A DNA stretch of 5,055 bases from an uncultured Selenomonadaceae bacterium (GTDB lineage Bacteria; Bacillota_C; Negativicutes; Selenomonadales; Selenomonadaceae): NCBI GenBank assembly GCA_946402475.1, contig CAMIWP010000110.1, positions 1 to 5,055 on the forward strand, given 5' to 3'. This document shows positions 1 to 4,374 of the stretch, one piece after another (the first letter of the stretch is position 1; every line of letters begins with the position of its first letter). Made by a program: the position numbers and the translations under genes. The notes under the pieces are model-generated. The model was not told where the DNA came from. It saw only the letters and a program-made list of their open reading frames with translations, and did not search any database.

Positions 1-506
1 TATTCCTTGATCTTCAACGCCTTCTCGTGCTTCAGCTCTTCTTCTGCCTCCGCCATGAGCATCGACTTCGCCTCGTCCACCGTGAGGCTGGAGATTCGCT
101 CCAGTTCCTCCTTCTGCTTCTCGTGAAGCTCGTCAATGGCAGCCTGGGTACGATCAATCTTGGATTCCTTCCTGGAGAGGGACTCCTCCTTCTTCTCTAG
201 GGAATCCAACTTACGGTCAAGATTCTCTTCTTTTTGAACAACACGCCGTTCCTGACGCTGAAGCTCATTCCTGCGATCCTTTGTCTCCTTGTCGAGCTCC
301 TGGCGCAGACGATGGATATCCTCCTTCGCCTCCAGCATGGCTTCCTTTTTCCTGGCTTCACCTTTCTCTTCTGCATCTGCCACGATTCTTCGTGCTTCTT
401 CCTCGGCAGAACCTATCTGGGCTTCTGCGGTCCGCTTGCGAACCACATAGCCGCCGGCACTGCCGACAATTGCTGCGAGGATTCCTACCAGTACTGTTTC
501 GATGAT
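1..506 (-). CDS. rny: Ribonuclease Y, N-terminal part (runs off the left edge)
   Basis: This is the N-terminal part of the membrane-anchored endoribonuclease that starts mRNA turnover in many Bacillota; 168 codons are visible. The reading shows a short hydrophobic anchor ([20 protein letters not shown]), then a basic RKR, then a long charged coiled coil rich in Glu, Lys and Arg (about residues 25-130). It ends in the family-typical stretch with [18 protein letters not shown]. The KH and HD catalytic domains lie outside the window. The start is odd. The frame is closed by TGA at 512-510, directly followed by ATC ATC ATC GAA. No ATG, GTG or TTG occurs until a GTG inside the anchor. A strong SD (GGAGG, 517-513) sits 6 nt before the second ATC (506-504), so I place the start there. 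Either ATC is the real initiator or a single base is wrong. Identity is confident; the start is not. Confidence 0.9.
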   Translation of the reverse strand, partial: MIETVLVGILAAIVGSAGGYVVRKRTAEAQIGSAEEEARRIVADAEEKGEARKKEAMLEAKEDIHRLRQELDKETKDRRNELQRQERRVVQKEENLDRKLDSLEKKEESLSRKESKIDRTQAAIDELHEKQKEELERISSLTVDEAKSMLMAEAEEELKHEKALKIKE

Positions 507-512
507 GATTCA

Positions 513-517
513 CCTCC
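513..517 (-). promoter_or_regulatory. Ribosome binding site of rny (decides an ATC start)
   Basis: The minus strand reads GGGAGGTGA here, an extended match to the 16S 3' end. Distances from GGAGG to the three candidate ATC codons are 3, 6 and 9 nt, so the second or third ATC is best placed. The strength of this site argues that translation really begins here even though no standard start codon follows. Confidence 0.8.
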
Positions 518-591
518 CTTTCCATTTTTTGCCTTTATGCAATTCACTTTTCTCCTAAAGAAAAACTGCTTCAATGGCATAACTACACTAT

Positions 592-620
592 ATTTTAATG
601 TTTTTTTCCACTGGTGTCAA
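592..620 (-). promoter_or_regulatory. Sigma-A type promoter of rny
   Basis: The minus strand carries TTGACA (620-615), a 17-nt spacer with an A7 run, and TAAAAT (597-592). The predicted start of transcription is near 585, giving an untranslated leader of about 80 nt. It lies directly after the terminator of the feo operon, so rny is likely an independent transcription unit. Confidence 0.8.
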
Positions 621-685
621 GGACAGGACGGGAAGTCAGGATGGGGCAGAAGTCCCGGATATTTCCAAAACGCGTCCGAAAAGAG

Positions 686-724
686 CACGCCGCCATCCTT
701 GTGCGTGACAAGGACAGCGGCGAG
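686..724 (-). terminator. Terminator of the feoA-feoB-Cys-rich operon
   Basis: Arms GCCGC-TG-TCCTTGT and ACAAGGA-TG-GCGGC (721-689 on the minus strand) form a 5 + 7 bp stem with a TG/TG internal mismatch and a 5-nt loop. Two to three further pairs flank it. On the minus strand the stem is followed by TCTTTT. It lies about 45 nt after the stop of the Cys-rich gene and before the rny promoter. Confidence 0.75.
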
Positions 725-769
725 CGGAACACAATCTTTCGGATAACGACGGAGGATCTCTTTGCCTCG

Positions 770-934
770 CTACGTGCGTCTTGCGGGCTTTGCGCAGGAA
801 CATTCCCTCCCGCTGCAATGGGGACATTCATCTCCACAACAGTCGCTTTTTCCGGAACACATGTTTCGATAAATGTGACGCAAGGCGAAATACAGCGCAA
901 GTATTAGGAGCGCCCCCAGGATATAATTGGCCAT
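770..934 (-). CDS. FeoB-associated Cys-rich membrane protein
   Basis: A 54-residue protein. One N-terminal membrane span (about residues 3-19, YILGALLILALYFALRH) is followed by a short tail with seven cysteines: C26, C32, C33, C37, C40, C45 and C47, including the CPHC pair. This matches the architecture of the FeoB-associated Cys-rich family (Pfam PF12669, once mislabelled as a virus attachment protein), which is found beside feoB. Its exact role is not settled; an iron-handling or FeoC-like accessory role at the membrane is inferred. The gene starts 69 nt after feoB and shares its operon. The ATG was chosen because GGAGG (946-942) lies 7 nt upstream. The 10-mer TTGGAGGAAT containing this SD is repeated 23 bp upstream (971-962), where no well-spaced start follows. 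A TTG start at 952 would add six residues but is poorly spaced. Confidence 0.85.
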   Translation of the reverse strand: MANYILGALLILALYFALRHIYRNMCSGKSDCCGDECPHCSGRECSCAKPARRT

Positions 935-1003
935 GGTAATTCCTCCAAGCAATAAGGAACCATTCCTCCAACAAAATTTAGTTCGTTTTCTTTACAGTAA
1001 CCA

Positions 1004-2899
1004 TCAGAAGCCCAAAAGCCTCCCGATTTGATACACCAACAGGGATACCAACCATGCCACTGCGAACATGTAAACGGCAGAGAAGCCCATCCACTTCCAT
1101 CCTCCCGCTTCCTTCTTGATGGTGCCCAAAGCCGTCACACAAGGGGTGTACAACTGAGAGAACACCATGAAGGCAAAAGCGGAAAGGGATGTGAAGGCCG
1201 CACCCATGCCGCTGTTGAGGAAGGTATCTGCCGCTTCTGCGGCAGCGTCGGCTTCAATGCCATCTCCCACACCGTAGAGAACGCCCATGGTGGATACCAC
1301 GGTCTCCTTGGCAAGAATGCCGGAAATGACGGAAGCGCCCGCCTCCCAAGTGTCGAACCCGTGGAAGGCAAAAATGCCGCAAATGGCACTGCCCAAGCTG
1401 GCGAGGAAGCTCTCGTTCATCTCCTCCGCAGGGCCGGACATATTGTAGTTGGACAAGAACCAGATGAAGACGCTGGCAACGAAGATGATGGTACCGGCCT
1501 TGATGAGATACCCCTTGCCCTTTTCCCACGTTTCAAGGAGAACCGTCTTCATGTCGGGCATGCGATAAGGAGGAAGCTCCAACAGGAAAGTGGAACCCTT
1601 GTCCTTGAAGAGCGTCGAACCGAGAACTTTCGCCACAATAACTGCCATCACAACACCGATGATGTACATGAGGAACACCACATTCGCAGCGTTGTCCGGG
1701 AAGAACATGGCGGCGAACAGAGCCATGATGGGAAGTTTCGCGCCGCAAGTCAAAAAAGGAGTGATGAGAATCGAAGTCATACGATCCTTCTCGGAATCCA
1801 AGGCGCGGGCACCCATGACGGCGGGCACCGCGCAGCCGAATCCCATCATAAGGGGCATGACTCCCTTGCCCGTAAGTCCAAGGCGTCGCATGAGAGGATC
1901 CGTGATAAAGGCGACGCGCGCCATATATCCCGTGCCGTCAAGAAAGCTCAGACAGAAGAACAAAATGAAGATGAGTGGAACAAAGGTCAAGACCGCTCCC
2001 ACGCCCGCAATGACTCCGTCCACAATAAGGGACTGCATCCATTCCGCCACGCCGGCAGCCTCCAAGAAGCCTGCCGCCCCCTCTGTGATCGGTCCGCTGA
2101 TAAATTCATCCAGAGCGTCAGCAATGGGCTGTCCGATCCACGTGAAGGTGATCTGGAACACAGCATAGAGGATCACCAGAAAGAGCACAGGAGCCAAAAA
2201 TCCGTTGGCAAGGTAGCGGTCGATGCTTTCCGAGCGGGTCGGGCCGAGGTTCTCCACCGTCACGGCCTGCTCAACAATCCCGTCGATGAGGGCATAGCGG
2301 GCAGCGATGATCTCCTCCTCGATGATCTCCTTAGGCTTGCCGCTCTGACGAATCTCCTCCACATGAGCGATATGATTCTGGATGCTCTCGGAAGGATGGT
2401 ACTTCTCCATGACCTCGGTGGTAAATACATCCATTAAGGTCTTGATGCTGTCATTGCTGCGAGCCGTAGTCTCCACCACGGGCATCCCCAGGATCTCGCT
2501 CAGCTTGGTGGCATTCACGCTCATACCGCGACGCCTGGCCTCGTCCTGCATGTTAAGATCCACGAGAAGGGGAATCCCCCGCTCCATGAGCTGCACCGTC
2601 AAAAACAGATTGCGCTCCAGGTTGGAGGAATCCACCACATCCACCACCACGTCCATCTTGTTGTTCATGAGAAAGTCGATGACGATGGCTTCTTCCGGAG
2701 AACGAGCGTTGATACTGTAAGTGCCCGGCAGGTCCACCACAGAAATGTCCCTGCCCTTGTAGTTCAGGTAACCCACCTTCTTGTCCACCGTGACTCCCGG
2801 CCAGTTGCCGATCTTCTGCCGGGCCCCGGTCAGTTGGTTGAATATGGTGGACTTTCCCGTATTCGGATTGCCCGTAAGGGCTATGGATAATGTTGACAT
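1004..2899 (-). CDS. feoB: Ferrous iron transport protein B (GTPase-coupled Fe(II) transporter)
   Basis: Inner-membrane Fe(II) importer of 631 residues, a normal length for the family. The N-terminal cytosolic G domain shows G1 GNPNTGKST (10-18), the G2 Thr in GVTV (35-38), G3 DLPG (56-59) and G4 NMQD (116-119). A charged helical linker at about 165-225 fits the GDI-like region. The membrane part from about 233 on carries the two gate motifs: GFGCAVP (353-359, Cys356) and PFLTCGAKLP (381-390, Cys385). Near the C terminus are LAKETVVSTMG (529-539), TPC (585-587) and GGWKW (599-603), all typical of FeoB. The start is ATG at 2899 because AGGAGG (2912-2907) lies 7 nt upstream; a GTG two codons earlier is only 1 nt from the SD. 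That SD overlaps the feoA stop codon, so translation of the two genes is probably coupled. No frameshift or missing motif was seen. Confidence 0.97.
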   Translation of the reverse strand: MSTLSIALTGNPNTGKSTIFNQLTGARQKIGNWPGVTVDKKVGYLNYKGRDISVVDLPGTYSINARSPEEAIVIDFLMNNKMDVVVDVVDSSNLERNLFLTVQLMERGIPLLVDLNMQDEARRRGMSVNATKLSEILGMPVVETTARSNDSIKTLMDVFTTEVMEKYHPSESIQNHIAHVEEIRQSGKPKEIIEEEIIAARYALIDGIVEQAVTVENLGPTRSESIDRYLANGFLAPVLFLVILYAVFQITFTWIGQPIADALDEFISGPITEGAAGFLEAAGVAEWMQSLIVDGVIAGVGAVLTFVPLIFILFFCLSFLDGTGYMARVAFITDPLMRRLGLTGKGVMPLMMGFGCAVPAVMGARALDSEKDRMTSILITPFLTCGAKLPIMALFAAMFFPDNAANVVFLMYIIGVVMAVIVAKVLGSTLFKDKGSTFLLELPPYRMPDMKTVLLETWEKGKGYLIKAGTIIFVASVFIWFLSNYNMSGPAEEMNESFLASLGSAICGIFAFHGFDTWEAGASVISGILAKETVVSTMGVLYGVGDGIEADAAAEAADTFLNSGMGAAFTSLSAFAFMVFSQLYTPCVTALGTIKKEAGGWKWMGFSAVYMFAVAWLVSLLVYQIGRLLGF

Positions 2900-2911
2900 C
2901 TTCACGCCTCC

Positions 2912-3136
2912 TCAGCTGACTCTCTCCACGGCGATCTTTTCCGCATCTTCCCTTCGCAGAGCCAAGTTATAGGAACGAACGCCAATGGCCATCGGATCGC
3001 CAAAAGGAGCAGAACGAAGTACCGTGATCCTCGTTCCGGGAACCAGTCCCATCGTCATCAGTCGCTGCTTCAAATCAGAATCTCCAATATCCTGAATCTT
3101 GAACGCCTCTCCCGTCACACCATCTCTCAACGTCAA
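2912..3136 (-). CDS. feoA: Ferrous iron transport protein A
   Basis: Small cytosolic SH3-like partner of FeoB, 74 residues, the usual family length. The sequence has the conserved order: an N-terminal strand pair, an IGDSDLKQRLMTMGLVPGT helix-turn (17-35), then RITVLRSAPFGDPMAIGV and the final strands to ERVS. I start it at TTG 3136, which has GGAGG (3149-3145) 8 nt upstream and gives the standard family N terminus. A longer reading from 3223 would run through the promoter region and add an atypical N terminus. The stop is 12 nt before the feoB ATG. FeoA is needed for FeoB-dependent iron uptake in several bacteria and is thought to act by contacting FeoB, though the mechanism is not settled. 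It is the first gene of a Fur-type controlled operon. Confidence 0.95.
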   Translation of the reverse strand: MTLRDGVTGEAFKIQDIGDSDLKQRLMTMGLVPGTRITVLRSAPFGDPMAIGVRSYNLALRREDAEKIAVERVS

Positions 3137-3149
3137 GATAACCGCCTCC
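3134..3149 (-). promoter_or_regulatory. RBS and TTG start of feoA
   Basis: The minus strand reads GGGAGGCGGTTATCTTG. The GGAGG is 8 nt from the TTG at 3136. A second in-frame TTG (3130-3128) two codons later is a possible alternative. A TTG start may set a low level of FeoA relative to FeoB. Confidence 0.7.
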
Positions 3150-3164
3150 CGCTCAAAAAATAAA

Positions 3165-3179
3165 TGAGAATGATTACAA
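3165..3179. promoter_or_regulatory. Fur-like box downstream of the feo transcription start
   Basis: TGAGAATGATTACAA matches the 7-1-7 Fur consensus at 11 of 14 positions. It lies 31 bp from the box over the -10 region and inside the transcribed leader. It shares the 10-mer GAGAATGATT with the upstream box. Confidence 0.6.
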
Positions 3180-3194
3180 TACGCGTTCTTCTTT

Positions 3195-3223
3195 ATGATA
3201 ACGTATATCAATCGCACTGTCAA
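3195..3223 (-). promoter_or_regulatory. Promoter of the feo operon
   Basis: The minus strand has TTGACA (3223-3218), a 17-nt spacer and TATCAT (3200-3195). Transcription should begin near 3188, leaving a leader of about 50 nt before feoA. The -10 and half of the spacer overlap a Fur-like box, which suits repression by blocking polymerase. Confidence 0.8.
3196..3210. promoter_or_regulatory. Fur-like box over the feo -10 region
   Basis: TGATAACGTATATCA matches the 7-1-7 Fur consensus (TGATAATnATTATCA) at 11 of 14 positions. It covers five of the six bases of the -10 hexamer. Regulation by Fur itself is inferred from the site and from the known control of feo genes. Confidence 0.6.
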
Positions 3224-3227
3224 TATA

Positions 3228-3242
3228 CGAGAATGATTTTAT
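3228..3242. promoter_or_regulatory. Weaker Fur-like box upstream of the feo -35
   Basis: CGAGAATGATTTTAT matches the Fur consensus at about 9 of 14 positions and repeats GAGAATGATT exactly 63 bp from the downstream copy. It is 32 bp from the central box. On its own it is a weak match; its support comes from the regular spacing. Confidence 0.45.
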
Positions 3243-3283
3243 TTTTCAAAATCAACGGTAACTTTGAACAAGGATGTGGCATA

Positions 3284-3335
3284 CAAAGAACCCCGCAGGC
3301 AATCGAATCGAAGGACGATTGCCTGCGGGGCTTTG
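3284..3335 (-). terminator. Strong hairpin terminator after the small secreted-peptide gene
   Basis: A perfect 15-bp stem: CCCCGCAGGCAATCG (3291-3305) pairs with CGATTGCCTGCGGGG (3316-3330) around a 10-nt loop. CAAAG (3284-3288) and CTTTG (3331-3335) extend it by 5 bp past a 2-nt bulge. On the minus strand TTCTTTGT follows the GC-rich stem, a modest U-tract. It lies 70 nt after the stop of the upstream gene and before the feo promoter, so it separates the two transcripts. Confidence 0.7.
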
Positions 3336-3404
3336 AATCCATCAAGTAACAACGCGCACGGAGAGTACGTCGAAAGCATGGTTTTGCTAAAAATTCAGGA
3401 ATTT

Positions 3405-3593
3405 CTACTGATTCCGACCATTTTCTCCGCGATAGCCGCGTCCGCAGTATCCGCCATCGCCGTAGCAACCGCCATAGCACAGCGTTTGGAACTGCGTATC
3501 ATGTTCGGAAGCATCCTTCTGATCTCCCGCAAAAGCCGGTACAGAAGAAACGATCATCGCAGCCAACAGAATCCCAAACAATTTCTTTTTCAT
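3405..3593 (-). CDS. Small secreted Cys/Gly/Tyr-rich peptide, function unknown
   Basis: A 62-residue protein that I do not recognise by name. The N terminus is a clear Sec signal peptide: MKKK, a hydrophobic core (LFGILLAAMIVSS), then VPAFA with likely cleavage after Ala22. The mature peptide would be about 40 residues: a polar stretch, then a compact Gly/Tyr/Cys segment CYGGCYGDGGYC (39-50) and a basic RGYRGENGRNQ tail. Three cysteines (C39, C43, C50) could bind metal or form disulfides; this is inference. The ATG has GGAGG (3606-3602) 8 nt upstream and a strong terminator follows, so it looks like a genuine monocistronic gene. It lies between an Rrf2-type regulator and the feo operon, which hints at an iron or redox link but does not show one. 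A lipoprotein is excluded because the signal peptide has no lipobox Cys. Confidence 0.75.
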   Translation of the reverse strand: MKKKLFGILLAAMIVSSVPAFAGDQKDASEHDTQFQTLCYGGCYGDGGYCGRGYRGENGRNQ

Positions 3594-3634
3594 TTCAATG
3601 ACCTCCCAAAGCAGTTCTATCTTGTTACGATCCT

Positions 3635-3668
3635 AGAATAACAGGAGAATGTGGCAAAAGTATGTCAA
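3635..3668 (-). promoter_or_regulatory. Possible promoter of the small secreted-peptide gene
   Basis: Two poor-to-fair readings overlap here. One is TTGACA (3668-3663) with a long 19-nt spacer to TGTTAT (3643-3638). The other is TTGCCA (3657-3652) with a 16-nt spacer to TAGGAT (3635-3630). Neither is decisive, but a promoter is expected because a weak terminator lies just upstream. Confidence 0.35.
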
Positions 3669-3670
3669 CG

Positions 3671-3703
3671 AAAAAAATATGCTTCATCGGAAATGGACAG
3701 CAA
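3671..3703 (-). terminator. Possible weak terminator after the Rrf2 gene
   Basis: On the minus strand, just after the Rrf2 stop codon, TGCT and AGCA arms enclose a short CAT/ATG inner pairing. A run of seven T (3677-3671) follows. The stem is weak, so termination may be partial and allow read-through into the secreted-peptide gene. Confidence 0.35.
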
Positions 3704-3704
3704 C

Positions 3705-4097
3705 TTACAAATCCGCCAACGTGATGCCAAAGAAATAATCATGCACCATCTGGTCAAATTTCTGCCACATGGGAAGGGATCGGCAAAAGGATTTTCTCTC
3801 ACAGGGATTCTCTTCATTCGCGAGACAAGACACAATTGCCAGGGAACCTTCCGTGAGTTCCAATATCTCACCTACGGTATACTGGTCGGGGCGGCGGGTC
3901 AGGCGGTAGCCGCCGCCCTTCCCGCGCAATCCCTTCAGGAGATCATGCTTCACCAGCACTTTCAGGATGGCCTCCAGATACTTCTTGGAAATTCCCTGCC
4001 GATTGGCAATTTCCTCCAAGGGAATGAACGCATCCCTATTCTGATCCGCCAAGTCCAACATGACGCGGAGCGCATATCTGCCACGGGTTGAAATCAT
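3705..4097 (-). CDS. Rrf2-family transcriptional regulator, probable Fe-S sensor
   Basis: DNA-binding regulator of 130 residues in the Rrf2/IscR superfamily. The sequence opens with the family hallmark MISTRGRYALRVMLDLA, then a winged helix: LEEIANRQGISKKYLEAILK (27-46) as helix-turn-helix and the wing LRGKGGGYRL (57-66), followed by YTVGEIL. The sensor part holds three cysteines, C91, C99 and C105 (C-x7-C-x5-C). E. coli IscR has C92, C98, C104 plus H107; here the first gap is two residues longer and the position matching His107 is Leu. Fe-S binding is therefore likely but with a different fourth ligand. The ATG was chosen because of GGAGG upstream (minus strand GGGAGGTCGTGGAACATG) and because it gives the family N terminus. 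An open upstream extension to 4286 covers the promoter and is rejected. Target genes are unknown; autoregulation and control of the neighbouring iron genes are inferences. Confidence 0.92.
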   Translation of the reverse strand: MISTRGRYALRVMLDLADQNRDAFIPLEEIANRQGISKKYLEAILKVLVKHDLLKGLRGKGGGYRLTRRPDQYTVGEILELTEGSLAIVSCLANEENPCERKSFCRSLPMWQKFDQMVHDYFFGITLADL

Positions 4098-4125
4098 GTT
4101 CCACGACCTCCCATCGAGTATATTC

Positions 4126-4160
4126 CCATTATAACGCAATTGTTCAAATTTCACCATAGG
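4126..4160. repeat. Proximal copy of a 35-bp promoter/operator repeat
   Basis: Direct repeat with 4265-4299: 28 of 35 positions are identical with no gaps. The shared core on the plus strand includes GTTCAA-TTT-ACCATAGG. It spans the -10, the spacer and the -35 of the Rrf2 promoter. It is a candidate binding site for the Rrf2 protein itself. Confidence 0.7.
4128..4156 (-). promoter_or_regulatory. Proximal promoter of the Rrf2 gene
   Basis: The minus strand has a perfect TATAAT (4133-4128), a 17-nt spacer and a weak -35 TGGTGA (4156-4151). The transcript would start near 4121, about 24 nt before the ATG. The weak -35 is embedded in a repeated block and dyad, suggesting regulator control. Confidence 0.65.
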
Positions 4161-4218
4161 AGAAAATCTTACAATTGGCGTTTCAACAAGTCGGGAGTAT
4201 GGCTCACGACCTGTTATA

Positions 4219-4254
4219 GATGTTACACCCCCTCCTGCGGAGGTGGGGGACATC
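4219..4254. other. GC-rich hairpin between the two Rrf2 promoter copies
   Basis: CCCCCTCC (4228-4235) pairs with GGAGG-T-GGG (4239-4247) around a 3-nt loop with one bulged base. GATGT and ACATC (4219-4223 and 4250-4254) close it outside an internal loop. There is no U-tract on either strand, so it is not a standard terminator. It could act in a leader RNA from the distal promoter. Confidence 0.5.
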
Positions 4255-4264
4255 TTCCGCCTCG

Positions 4265-4299
4265 TCATAATAACATAATGGTTCAAGTTTTACCATAGG
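4265..4299. repeat. Distal copy of the 35-bp promoter/operator repeat
   Basis: Second copy, offset by 139 bp in the same orientation. Here the imperfect dyad is clearest: ATGGTTCAAGTTTTACCAT (4278-4296) has ATGGT/ACCAT ends. The proximal copy has one mismatch in those ends. Confidence 0.7.
4267..4295 (-). promoter_or_regulatory. Distal promoter-like copy upstream of the Rrf2 gene
   Basis: TATTAT (4272-4267), a 17-nt spacer and TGGTAA (4295-4290) mirror the proximal promoter in spacing and surrounding sequence. If active, it would give a leader of about 165 nt containing the hairpin at 4219-4254. Its -35 is part of the dyad ATGGT...ACCAT. Confidence 0.45.
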
Positions 4300-4374
4300 C
4301 AAAACAGCCCTCAGGATCCTGTCGAGCCTCTGATTGATTTGCAGCATCCATACGGACAGTGTCCTCTCCTCATG
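4300..4374. other. Gap between the hypothetical gene and the Rrf2 regulatory region
   Basis: It holds a 10-bp palindrome CAGGATCCTG (4312-4321) and a small GGAC/GTCC inverted repeat near 4355-4365. Neither is followed by a U-tract, so I do not call a terminator. Nothing else was seen. Confidence 0.4.

Noticed and set aside
234..746. A 170-codon open frame on the plus strand
   Set aside because: It is antisense to the rny coiled-coil coding region and runs through the rny promoter and the feo terminator.
624..769. The minus-strand frame stays open for 48 codons after the TAG of the Cys-rich gene, suggesting stop read-through
   Set aside because: The extension runs through the terminator hairpin at 686-724, has no own RBS or start, and ends at the rny -35 region; the hairpin explains the sequence better.
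595..907. Overlapping open frames on both strands near 600-900
   Set aside because: They are shadows across the Cys-rich gene, the terminator and the rny promoter, with no SD or family-like sequence.
1028..2437. A 469-codon open frame on the plus strand
   Set aside because: It lies entirely antisense to feoB, has low-complexity His/Arg/Glu-rich composition and no family-like motifs; feoB explains the frame constraint.
3137..3223. A longer feoA start at 3223
   Set aside because: It would place the promoter leader and a Fur-like box inside the coding region; the TTG at 3136 has a well-spaced SD and gives the normal family length.
4098..4286. A 63-codon N-terminal extension of the Rrf2 gene from a TTG at 4286
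   Set aside because: It covers the proximal promoter and the hairpin and has no SD; the ATG at 4097 has a good SD and gives the standard N terminus.
4312..4321. Palindrome CAGGATCCTG as a terminator of the hypothetical gene
   Set aside because: It leaves no loop and the nearby T-run (TTTT) is short and offset; support is too weak.
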